This document shows, in pieces, positions 1 to 7,100 of a stretch of DNA of 36,177 bases; within the stretch, counting starts at the first letter, position 1, and every line of letters starts with the position of its first letter. Location: contig JAHDBD010000037.1 of assembly GCA_020630575.1 (NCBI GenBank), positions 1 through 36,177 on the forward strand, in the 5' to 3' direction. A model generated the notes under the pieces. That model saw nothing but the letters and a program-made list of their open reading frames with translations. It was not told where the DNA came from and did not search any database. The translations under genes and the position numbers were made by a program. The DNA comes from Bernardetia sp. (GTDB lineage Bacteria > Bacteroidota > Bacteroidia > Cytophagales > Bernardetiaceae).

Positions 1-359
1 GTGAAAATAAAAAAGAAAACAAAGATAATAAATCACTCATTAAATTACACTACCAGAACATAATTTTTATCTAAAAAAGGTATATCTAAAAAACGTGGTT
101 ACAAAAGTGTAACCACGCTTTTTTATGTTTTAGTGCTTAGTAGCTTAATTGGAAATAGGAGAGATGTCTATTTTTGAATACTGGTAGGCTGATTTTTGTA
201 GATTTTACCTCTTCTAAAAAACTAAGAAAAAGTGTAGTTTTTTTTATCTTCAAAATTGAGGTCAAAGTGTAACCACGAAAAAAGTAGGTGTAACCAAACT
301 AGACGTTTTTTGGGTTATATGTAACCAAAATACACACTTTGGAAAAACAAAAAACCCTA
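1..359. mobile_element. Probable right end of a second, tandem integrative element
   Basis: There is no convincing gene here. Bases 61-359 match about 12480-12752, the inner right end of the downstream element, in the same order: an inverted pair of GTAACCACG with a T-tract (94-117), a TAGCTTAATT-like segment, then GTGTAACCA at 267-275 and 288-296 and ATGTAACCA at 319-327. Bases 71-117 also resemble 12263-12313, which follows the XRE gene. Because this similarity lies outside attL, it is best explained by another related element already sitting at the same tRNA site. This is inference: the rest of that element would be left of the window. Confidence 0.55.
94..117 (+). terminator. Inverted-repeat hairpin with T-tract
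   Basis: CGTGGTTAC, a 6-nt loop, then GTAACCACG followed by C and a run of T. It looks like an intrinsic terminator but is made from two opposed copies of the GTAACCA motif, so it may also bind the recombinase. Sister copies are at 12288-12313 and 12491-12514. Confidence 0.6.
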
Positions 360-409
360 TTTAGAGTGCCTAAACAGGGTTTTGAGATGTATTTGTGAAC
401 CCGACAGGA
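360..409. repeat. attL, left attachment repeat
   Basis: Fifty bases are identical to 12753-12802. The last 14 (396-409) are the 3' end of tRNA-Arg(ACG) in minus-strand orientation: the discriminator, acceptor strand and part of the T-stem. The preceding bases include one arm of a terminator-like hairpin (CCTAAACAGGG). After 409 the sequence leaves the tRNA, as expected where an element has split off a short tRNA 3' copy. Confidence 0.85.
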
Positions 410-970
410 TAACGCAATCGCCCTTAAAATAGCTTTAAACGCACATTTATTAGTAAAGTGTAACAAGGTGTAACCACCAAAACCGAGTTTAAAACGCATT
501 TTTTAGGCATAGATTTTTGTCTAAAATCAGCTTTTGAAGCCTTATTCAGACTTAGAAATTGATAAGATACATATTTTATTTTCTCATTATTTTTTTCAAA
601 ACGAGCTTTTTAGGACACGAAAAAAATAAAATAGGTGTAACCACGTAGGTATATTTTTGAACCTAAAATTTTTCATTTAATCACTTCTACTAAAATCTAT
701 ACTTATTCATACTCTTTTGTCTTTATTAGTGTAAATAATTAGAGTAAACGCACGAAACTTTTTATGCTGCTTTCAGTGTGTTTAAACGCACTTTAATTAT
801 CATAGTAGATTTAATTTACAAAGTTAAAAACTAGCTTGATTTGCTTTAAACGAGTACAATTTTTTTTTCGTGCGTTTACCCTAGTAAATAATTTATTGCA
901 AAAATCAATTATATTTTCGTATTTAGATTTTCGTTATTTTCTTTGATGAAATAGGTAATAAATACAAAAA
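410..970. other. Left arm of the element, no gene
   Basis: I see no coding sequence in this stretch. It holds further recombinase-arm-like motifs: GTGTAACAA at 458-466, GTGTAACCA at 468-476 and at 635-643. It also holds one MITE copy (741-883). A minus-strand open frame crossing 299-499 runs through attL and has no recognisable content, so I treat it as spurious. Confidence 0.6.
741..883 (-). mobile_element. MITE copy 1 (about 143 bp)
   Basis: The ends are AGAGTAAACGCACGAAA and TTTCGTGCGTTTACCCTA, near-perfect terminal inverted repeats. The interior is the reverse complement of the copy at 11181-11322. It is flanked by a perfect 10-bp target duplication, GTAAATAATT, at 731-740 and 884-893. 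There is no room for a transposase, so it must be moved in trans by an unidentified transposase. Confidence 0.85.
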
Positions 971-1108
971 ATGACTTTAGAAGAATACATCAGCAAAATC
1001 AATCAGCGTTTTCAGTTAGGAAATGCTACCAAGCATACATTTAGAGGAGATTTACAAGGATTATTGGAAAGTATTGTTCCTAAAATTTCCACTGTTGTTG
1101 GTATTTAA
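971..1108 (+). pseudogene. N-terminal remnant of a fused restriction-methylase (type ISP/IIG-like)
   Basis: A 45-codon frame starting MTLEEYISKINQRF and running through NATKHTFRGDLQGLLES. The pattern of a short amphipathic start, then TxHTFRGDLQxLxExxxP, is what I recall from the beginning of large single-chain type ISP/IIG restriction-modification enzymes. That comparison is from memory, not a search. The frame stops inside the palindromic repeat at 1094-1128, exactly where homology to such proteins would be expected to continue for over 1000 residues. It is therefore a beheaded defence gene rather than a functional peptide. Just downstream in the same frame, codons around 1142-1249 stay open but are not recognisable. 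Confidence 0.5.
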
Positions 1109-1128
1109 GCGACAGCGACACCAACAAC
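1094..1128 (+). repeat. Palindromic intergenic repeat, left copy
   Basis: GTTGTTGGT ... ACCAACAAC arms surround a core reading ATTTAAGCGACAGCGAC. The copy at 4762-4806 carries nearly the same core in the opposite orientation. The two copies bracket the NACHT/PPR gene pair. Confidence 0.6.
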
Positions 1129-1312
1129 AAACAAACAAACTCGTAAGTCCGTACAAAGTGATATGCTTGTTGGTGGCGTAATGACAGAGCTAAAACTAAA
1201 ACATCAACAAGAGTATAGTAAACAATCAATGTTTTTTTGTACCTTATTATGAACTTACGTAAATTACACTGTGCTGCAAAAAAAACTATGTGGTTCTTAA
1301 CTTCAAAAACCT
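1129..1312. other. Leader region of the NACHT operon
   Basis: These 184 bases after the palindrome have no gene I can defend. A short frame from ATG 1163 (29 codons) has no recognisable features. The promoter for the downstream operon should lie here, but I see no clear TAnnTTTG box. Confidence 0.3.
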
Positions 1313-3121
1313 ATGAAAACAAATTGGCAGGATATAAAAGAAGGCATAAAAAAGGATATTGATAACCTCTTTGATGATAATGTAATTGATACCTTTTTAG
1401 AAGTTCTCAAAATTAGTGATAGGGGAAATAAGAGTAATAACCTTGCAGGATTACACAGAGGTTTGAAAACTCGGTATGTCGAAGACAAATTTGGGAAATT
1501 TCCAGAAGCTCTCAAAGATATTGTAGGAGACATTGAAGGTTTTTTTAGAAATCTTTATGAATTACTTACTCCTAATAATATTCCCACAGGTACATTAGCA
1601 AGTTTCTTCAAACGCTTTTTTAAGGATATTAATTTCACTTCAAGAAGAGAGTGGGATAATTTTTTTGATAAAGACCGTGATAATAATCCAACAACACCAC
1701 CTCAATACTTTGAAAGTTTATTGAGTTATGGTGCAAAAGTTAAGAGTATTTACGATTTAAGAAATGCCTTTATCCACAAACAAGAGAAAATCATTTACCT
1801 TGAATATACTGATGAAACAGGGACAATTATTTATCCAGAGTTTACCAAACAACTCAACGAAAAACACCAAATTCCTGAAGACATAAAAAGTGTTGTGATA
1901 GCCTATTTAGCTATTACAGAACACTACCTCAATGATTTACAAGATAAAATCAAAGAACAAAATGCTTTAGATTTATCTCCTTATTTGAAAGCTGTAAAAG
2001 AAAACTTTATCACACGTTTTAAAAAGTATGTGCAGATTCGTTCAGAAGAAGATTTGAAACTTTCTCGCAACATCAAAGAAAGAAATATTGCCATACAGGA
2101 GGAAGAAGTAGAAAAAAGGCAGGGTACGATTGAAGAATTACGCAAAAACGGAGAAGTAACAGAAGGGAAAATGCTAATTTGGGCAGATGCAGGAATGGGT
2201 AAAAGTACTACTCTAGAATACTTAGCCTATACAGACGCTAAAAGTAAATTAAGAGATAACACTATTAATCTGCCTATTTTCTTACAAATGGGATTACTCA
2301 CCAATACAGAAAAAAGCCTCAAGCAATATATGCTCAAAGAAATCGAAAAACAGGTTTTAGTAGGAGAAGAATATTTGGAAAATGAACTCAAAGAAGGCAA
2401 AATTAATCTTTTTATAGATGCTTTGAACGAAACTCCTGAATACGTCAAAAGCAAAAGAATGAAAGAGATTGAAGAACTCCTAGAACAATATCCAAAAAAC
2501 TTTTTTATCCTCTCTTCAAGGAGTAGTGATAACCCTTTTCGCAATATGCCTGTTTTTGTACTTCAAAGAATGAATGATGATGAATTAGACGAGTTTTTAC
2601 TAAAAAACACTAAAGGTTTACCAGAAGTAGCAGGAAAAATCAAAGAAGCAATGAATAATGACCAAAACCTAAAAAGTATTTTGAGGCAATATTTTATGTT
2701 TAGTAAGTTGATTGAAATTGTAAAAGACACAGGCAAAGTACCAGACGGAGAAGGTGCAATCGTCTATGCTTTCATACAGTCTTTGTATGACCGTGAGTAT
2801 ATAGAAAAGAAAGATGATAATTTTAATGAGCGTAATCGTGAAAACATAGATAGAGTATTGGCAAATTTAGCTTATCATATTCTAGAGGAGATGATAGAGG
2901 GGAATAGTGAAAAAAATCCAGTTTTCACAAAAAACAAAGCACTCAATCAATTTGCAGAGGTAAAAAGTAAATATGGTTTTGCTTTAGACTTGTCCTACAT
3001 ATTAGATATTTGCAATCAATTAGATATTTTAGAGAAGATAGAAGAAAAGTATCGTTTTTCTCACAGTATTTATATCGAGTTCTTTTATACACTACAAGAA
3101 CGTATCATTCTAGATTTATGA
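1313..3121 (+). CDS. NACHT/STAND P-loop NTPase (NLR-like ATPase half)
   Basis: A 602-residue protein with an unassigned helical N-terminal region (about 1-230), then a charged, probably coiled segment (about 255-288). A NACHT-type ATPase follows: Walker A ADAGMGKS at 291-298, Walker B INLFID ending at Asp369, and a sensor-like SSRS with Arg403. The last 25 residues contain FSHSIYIEFF, the F-x-H-x4-E-[FY]-F signature of the winged helix after NACHT modules. In known STAND proteins this module oligomerises when a C-terminal repeat domain senses a trigger, and many bacterial versions are anti-phage. Here the protein stops right after the winged helix. Its TGA overlaps the ATG of the next gene (ATGA at 3118-3121), so the sensor is a separate chain. 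No known effector domain is evident at the N-terminus. The ATPase call is strong; the defence role is inferred from architecture and mobile context. Confidence 0.85.
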   Translation: MKTNWQDIKEGIKKDIDNLFDDNVIDTFLEVLKISDRGNKSNNLAGLHRGLKTRYVEDKFGKFPEALKDIVGDIEGFFRNLYELLTPNNIPTGTLASFFKRFFKDINFTSRREWDNFFDKDRDNNPTTPPQYFESLLSYGAKVKSIYDLRNAFIHKQEKIIYLEYTDETGTIIYPEFTKQLNEKHQIPEDIKSVVIAYLAITEHYLNDLQDKIKEQNALDLSPYLKAVKENFITRFKKYVQIRSEEDLKLSRNIKERNIAIQEEEVEKRQGTIEELRKNGEVTEGKMLIWADAGMGKSTTLEYLAYTDAKSKLRDNTINLPIFLQMGLLTNTEKSLKQYMLKEIEKQVLVGEEYLENELKEGKINLFIDALNETPEYVKSKRMKEIEELLEQYPKNFFILSSRSSDNPFRNMPVFVLQRMNDDELDEFLLKNTKGLPEVAGKIKEAMNNDQNLKSILRQYFMFSKLIEIVKDTGKVPDGEGAIVYAFIQSLYDREYIEKKDDNFNERNRENIDRVLANLAYHILEEMIEGNSEKNPVFTKNKALNQFAEVKSKYGFALDLSYILDICNQLDILEKIEEKYRFSHSIYIEFFYTLQERIILDL

Positions 3122-4737
3122 AAAACTTAGCTCAAAAAATAGGAAACCCCAAATATCATAACTCAATTCGTTACTTTGCACATTTATTAGAAAGTAAAGA
3201 AAGATATGATTTCATTTTTAAAATTAGTGAACATAATATTTTTTTAGCAGCTCAGACTGCTACTACCTGTGCTTATGATAAAAAATTAGCTCAACAACTA
3301 ATTGCACAAGCACAAGAAATAGGAGAAAAAGCCAAAGAAAGACAAGAGGTTTCAGTAGAAGCTATTTTAGCTTTGATAACTTTGAAGAAGTATATTGAGG
3401 CTTTTGATTTGTTTTACATTGAAGATGAAGACACTAAAGAATATAAAAATGTTATTATTACACACCTTGACGATAAAAATATAGCACAGGCAGATGTATT
3501 TGCTATTCTCATAGGCTTATCTCCCAACTATAAGGTTGCCAATGATTTTCATAAATCTTTACTAGAACTTAAAATACATCCTAACGAAGCTGTTTATAAC
3601 AACTTAATTGCTAAAAGTCCAGATTATGAAACTGCTTTAAATTGGTTTAAAGAAAGTCAAGAAAAAGGGTTAGAGCTAACAATAATGATTTACAGCAACT
3701 TAATTGCTAAAAGTCCAGATTATGAAACTGCTTTAAATTGGTTTAAAGAAAGTCAAGAAAAAGGGTTAAAACCAAACATAAATATTTATGATAACTTAAT
3801 TTTTGAAAGTCCAGATTATGAAACCGTTCTCCATTGGTTTGAAGAAAGTCAAGAAAAAGGATTAAAATCAAACATAAATATTTACAACAGCTTAGTTGGT
3901 AAAAGTCCAGATTATGAAACTGCTCTCCATTGGTTTGAAGAAAGTCAAGAAAAGGGGTTAAAACCAAACATAAATATTTACAACAACTTAATTGCTAAAA
4001 GTCCAGATTATGAAACTGCTCTCCATTGGCTTGGAGAAAGTCAAGAAAAAGGGTTAAAACCAAACATAAATATTTACAACAACTTAATTGCTAAAAGTCC
4101 AGATTATGAAACTGCTCTCCATTGGCTTGGAGAAAGTCAAGAAAAAGGGTTAAAACCAAACATAAATATTTACAACAACTTAATTGCTAAAAGTCCAGAT
4201 TATGAAACTGCTCTCCATTGGTTTGAAGAAAGTCAAGAAAAAAAGTTAGAATCTGATGTAGAGACTTATGGTAGTTTAATTGCTAAAAGCTCAGATTATA
4301 AAACTGCTCTCCGTTGGTTTAAAGAAAACCAAGAAAAGAAGCTAAAACCTTCCATACGGATGTATCATAACATGATAGGAAGGTGTGTCCATATACAAGA
4401 CAATAAATATCGTTATTTAACAGCTAAAAAATATTATAGTTTATTGTTGCAAGAATATCAAAAATCTCCAAAAATAGATACGTATCAGCATATGATATTT
4501 TATTCCCCAAATTACACAAAAGCCAAAAAATACTTTAAAGATTTGGAAAAAGCAGGTTTTGAGGCAGATGCACCTACATTTGAAACTATGTTATCTAAAA
4601 AACCAGCGTTTAACGAAAAAATGAAACTAAAAAAAATGATGAAGGAAAGAGGGATTACGCTTGATAAATCTAAAGGAGAAGATAACGAAGATGCATCAGA
4701 AAGTTTTTTACAAAAACTGAAAAATATGAAAGATTAA
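3118..4737 (+). CDS. PPR-like repeat protein, probable sensor half of the split NACHT system
   Basis: A 539-residue protein. I chose ATG 3118, which overlaps the upstream stop (ATGA), over an upstream in-frame ATG at 3010 that lies inside the NACHT gene. Residues about 1-150 are helical. The segment with YFAHLLESK and NIFLAAQT resembles what normally follows the winged helix in single-chain NACHT proteins, so this is the continuation of the same architecture. Eight 32-residue units follow (3574-4341), of the type IYNNLIAKSPDYETALHW, resembling pentatricopeptide repeats (Y-N-x-L-I ... A-L-x-x-F-E-E-x-x-x-K-G-L-K-P) but three residues shorter than the usual 35. More divergent repeats run to about 4600, then a Lys-rich tail. 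PPR/TPR-type solenoids bind RNA or protein, so a phage RNA or protein ligand is conceivable but not shown. Translational coupling to the ATPase is likely. Confidence 0.75.
   Translation: MKNLAQKIGNPKYHNSIRYFAHLLESKERYDFIFKISEHNIFLAAQTATTCAYDKKLAQQLIAQAQEIGEKAKERQEVSVEAILALITLKKYIEAFDLFYIEDEDTKEYKNVIITHLDDKNIAQADVFAILIGLSPNYKVANDFHKSLLELKIHPNEAVYNNLIAKSPDYETALNWFKESQEKGLELTIMIYSNLIAKSPDYETALNWFKESQEKGLKPNINIYDNLIFESPDYETVLHWFEESQEKGLKSNINIYNSLVGKSPDYETALHWFEESQEKGLKPNINIYNNLIAKSPDYETALHWLGESQEKGLKPNINIYNNLIAKSPDYETALHWLGESQEKGLKPNINIYNNLIAKSPDYETALHWFEESQEKKLESDVETYGSLIAKSSDYKTALRWFKENQEKKLKPSIRMYHNMIGRCVHIQDNKYRYLTAKKYYSLLLQEYQKSPKIDTYQHMIFYSPNYTKAKKYFKDLEKAGFEADAPTFETMLSKKPAFNEKMKLKKMMKERGITLDKSKGEDNEDASESFLQKLKNMKD
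3574..4341 (+). repeat. Eight tandem 96-bp coding repeats
   Basis: Units begin at 3574, 3670, 3766, 3862, 3958, 4054, 4150 and 4246. The units at 3958 and 4054 read as identical, and the one at 4150 differs only near its end. The outer units are more diverged. This is the pattern of recent in-frame amplification by slippage or unequal recombination in the middle of the array. Confidence 0.9.
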
Positions 4738-4761
4738 ATAAATTAACAATCAATACTTTTC

Positions 4762-4806
4762 ACTATTGTTGGTGTCGCTATCGCTTAAACACCAACAATA
4801 AATAGT
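4762..4806 (-). repeat. Palindromic intergenic repeat, right copy
   Basis: The arms TATTGTTGGTG and CACCAACAATA surround TCGCTATCGCTTAAA. Its reverse complement gives the same ATTTAAGCGA-AGCGACACC core as the copy at 1094-1128. The two therefore form an inverted pair around the NACHT/PPR operon. Confidence 0.6.
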
Positions 4807-4881
4807 GATTACTTATTAGAAAAATAACAATAGAACTAAAGATAGACTAATGAAGGAAAATGATAAAATTATTTAGACATC

Positions 4882-4920
4882 AAAAAAACCTTATTTACAT
4901 AGCGTAAATAAGGTTTTTTT
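4882..4920. terminator. Bidirectional intrinsic terminator
   Basis: A perfect 17-bp stem (4882-4898 with 4904-4920, loop ATAGC) begins with seven A and ends with seven T. It can therefore stop transcripts on both strands. It sits between the converging PPR-like gene and the HTH gene that ends at 4930. Confidence 0.9.
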
Positions 4921-4929
4921 ATTGAAAAC

Positions 4930-5745
4930 TTAAAAAACAAAATTACTTTCTATTTCCTCACAATCAGTATCGTAGGTAAATGGAAATGCTTCTTGTATTT
5001 CCATAGTTAGCCATTTTTCTATTGTTTTTTTTATATTCTCTTGTATTTCACAGAATTGTTCTTCTTCCATTTTACAAGCGACTTTCATAGAATACATATA
5101 TCTGACCATAGAATTTGCATATAAAAAAGTCAATCTAAAACGGTCATCTTTGTTAGTTCCTTCACTTGCTAGACTCAAAAGTTTGTCGGTGTCTTTAGCG
5201 ATTGCTTTTAGCTTGAATATATACTCGTCCACTTCCTCAAAAGAGAGTACCGAATTGTAAAATAAATAGTCCATTGTATCTATAAACTCTTTGTAAATCC
5301 GTTTAGATTCTAAATGATAATTAGTTACTGAAATAAAAAACTTTGTTTCATCGTATCGTTCCTGCTCTGACAACTGTATATGTGCTGGACTAACTAAGTT
5401 TTCTACTAAAAAAGCGACGTTTTTAGGCACTTTTGAGAGAATGGACACACTATTTTGTGTATTTGTGGGCATTTTGGACACGTCATTTTGTGGATTTGTG
5501 GACATTGTGGACATATTTGGTTGTTGTAAATTAGATATTGTGGACGGTTTGGACACGTCGCTTTGTGATGATGTGGACATTGAGGACACCTGCTCTAATG
5601 AGGTTTTGGACAGTAGAATATTATTTTCTCGTATAATATTATGCGCTTTACTTTTTGATATGCCTAATTTTTTGGCAATGTTTCTTGAAGAGAATCCTTT
5701 TTTACTAAGGCTTAATACTTCGTTTTTTTCACTTTCGTAATTCAT
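4930..5745 (-). CDS. Helix-turn-helix protein with Ser/Asn-rich linker
   Basis: A 271-residue protein. Residues about 8-45 form a Hin/resolvase-type HTH (SLSKKGFSSRNIAKKLGIS then KSKAHNII). Residues about 50-105 are a low-complexity linker built from a degenerate repeat of MST-NPQNDVSK type. The C-terminal ~150 residues are helical and charged, with no family I recognise. It is the last minus-strand gene of the element and is separated from the membrane-protein gene by a terminator hairpin. A role in element replication, partition or gene control is plausible from the DNA-binding domain, but nothing more specific can be said. Confidence 0.6.
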   Translation of the reverse strand: MNYESEKNEVLSLSKKGFSSRNIAKKLGISKSKAHNIIRENNILLSKTSLEQVSSMSTSSQSDVSKPSTISNLQQPNMSTMSTNPQNDVSKMPTNTQNSVSILSKVPKNVAFLVENLVSPAHIQLSEQERYDETKFFISVTNYHLESKRIYKEFIDTMDYLFYNSVLSFEEVDEYIFKLKAIAKDTDKLLSLASEGTNKDDRFRLTFLYANSMVRYMYSMKVACKMEEEQFCEIQENIKKTIEKWLTMEIQEAFPFTYDTDCEEIESNFVF

Positions 5746-5791
5746 AATTCACGTTTTTTAAATTTAAAAATATAATTGTTTTTTTCTAAAT

Positions 5792-5821
5792 ACTTCCTAT
5801 AAAATTAAATTTATAGGAAGT
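5792..5821 (-). terminator. Intrinsic terminator after the membrane-protein gene
   Basis: A perfect 12-bp stem, ACTTCCTATAAA and TTTATAGGAAGT, with a 6-nt loop. It lies between the end of the 5866-7014 gene and the start of the HTH gene, both on the minus strand. The T-rich tail is weak, so it may be partial. Confidence 0.55.
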
Positions 5822-5865
5822 TATTTATTGTCTTTATTTGGTTTTAGTTTTGAAAATAAAAAGGA

Positions 5866-7014
5866 CTATTTTTTCCCTTTTTTGAATGTTTTGCCTGTTC
5901 GTTGTTTCCAGTTTGTGATACGACATTGTTCACTACAAAACTTCTGATTGTGGATTTTATAGACATACTTTGTAGCACAATGCTGACAACGTCTTGTACC
6001 TTGTTCTACATTTGTCGTTGATGCCGTTGTAATTGGATTTTGTGGAGTAGGATTTGTTTTGAAACCTATCGGATTAGTATATTTTGCTGTTGGTTGCAAA
6101 TCACTTTTAACATCAAGCGTATTTACGGCAAAAGTATTTACGGCATTAATAGCATTTTTTACTACACTTGATGTATTTTGCAATATCAAATCTTTTTCTA
6201 ATAAACAGTTGCTCAAATAATGGTAGTAGAACCAATAACCTAAGATGTTCATTACTTCAAAAATGGCAAATAAAACGGCTGCAATAAGTGCTGTTTCTGT
6301 TCCTGCTATTGTCGTTTTTTGTTCTGTTCCTTGATATTTATCTGACAAATTGGATAGAGATTTTTCTTTTTCGAATACTGCTCTTTCTAGTGATTTATTT
6401 GCTTTCTCTAAATCTTGTCTAGCTACATTTGCTTTCCAACCTGTTGGGTATTTTTCAAGTGTTGCCGATGAGCTTTTTAAAGAACTTTGAATGATACTAA
6501 TTTGAGCATCATACACATTTTTTAGGCTATCGGTTTCACTTTGTAAAGCATCGTTATTTTGGCTAATTTTGTCAGTCGTAGCTGCATAAAAAACGGCTTG
6601 TTTTGCGCTATACACACTCACAACAAAAGAAAACAAACAAGATACTATCAACACTATTAGAAAGAGCTTATCAACTGTTTCTTCTCGTGCAACAGAAAAG
6701 AAAACCGAATGACTTGTATTTGATTTGGCTAATTCAAGTAGTAAAAGTAAAATAGTTCCAACTAATACAATAGATACTCTTTGAAACCAACTTTCAATGG
6801 AGTGAGCAAATAAAAGAAGTCCACAAAAAGCAATAACATAGGATAGAAAGTGATAGGCATTTGAAAACCATTTACTAGCCAAAAACAACGGTTTTGCTTG
6901 TTGTGCGTAAGGCTTTGGTTCTAACTTTTCGGCTGCAAAGTCGTAAATTGCAGTACTACGTATTTTTGATACTGTTTTGCTTGTTCCTTTTCGGATAATT
7001 TGAAAGAAATTCAT
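5866..7014 (-). CDS. Four-helix membrane protein with coiled coil and C-terminal zinc finger
   Basis: A 382-residue protein. Hydrophobic segments lie at about 54-72, 80-97, 117-138 and 240-267. Between the third and fourth is a ~95-residue heptad-rich region (about 145-235) that probably forms a coiled coil outside the membrane. The cytoplasmic tail ends with a four-cysteine zinc-binding motif: C343-x2-C346, then C360-x3-C364 (RRCQHC and KFCSEQC), followed by a very basic end. I do not recognise the family. It lies between the primase and the HTH gene in the element core, so a function in element maintenance, entry exclusion or host-phage interplay is possible. The zinc finger plus basic tail could bind nucleic acid at the membrane. 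Confidence 0.65.
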   Translation of the reverse strand: MNFFQIIRKGTSKTVSKIRSTAIYDFAAEKLEPKPYAQQAKPLFLASKWFSNAYHFLSYVIAFCGLLLFAHSIESWFQRVSIVLVGTILLLLLELAKSNTSHSVFFSVAREETVDKLFLIVLIVSCLFSFVVSVYSAKQAVFYAATTDKISQNNDALQSETDSLKNVYDAQISIIQSSLKSSSATLEKYPTGWKANVARQDLEKANKSLERAVFEKEKSLSNLSDKYQGTEQKTTIAGTETALIAAVLFAIFEVMNILGYWFYYHYLSNCLLEKDLILQNTSSVVKNAINAVNTFAVNTLDVKSDLQPTAKYTNPIGFKTNPTPQNPITTASTTNVEQGTRRCQHCATKYVYKIHNQKFCSEQCRITNWKQRTGKTFKKGKK

Positions 7015-7062
7015 AGTTAATGAAGGTTTGAGGTTAAAAAAACTGATTTAATTGTGAAGTTT

Positions 7063-7084
7063 GGTAGGAGGTGCAACTCCTACC
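7063..7084 (-). promoter_or_regulatory. Stem-loop between primase and membrane-protein genes
   Basis: GGTAGGAG and CTCCTACC form a perfect 8-bp stem around GTGCAA. It lies in the 86-nt gap upstream of the 7014 start and has no T-tract on the minus strand. It is better read as an RNA processing or attenuation structure than as a terminator. Confidence 0.4.
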
Positions 7085-7100
7085 ATTTTTCATTTATTGA

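Noticed and set aside
299..499. Minus-strand 66-codon frame across attL
   Set aside because: It spans the attachment repeat and recombinase motifs, has no family features and would differ in the unintegrated state.
3010..3117. Upstream ATG at 3010 as the start of the PPR-like gene
   Set aside because: It lies 108 nt inside the NACHT gene, and the extra residues (RKVSFFSQYLYRVLLYTTRT) look like an out-of-frame reading of the winged-helix region.
3110..3125. Programmed -1 frameshift joining the NACHT and PPR-like frames
   Set aside because: There is no good slippery heptamer before the stop (only GAAAAAC after it) and no obvious downstream stimulator. Restart at the ATGA overlap is simpler, though a frameshift is not excluded.
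3574..4341. Regular 96-bp repeats as a possible CRISPR array
   Set aside because: The units are contiguous, in frame and encode a 32-residue protein repeat. There are no unique spacers and no cas genes.
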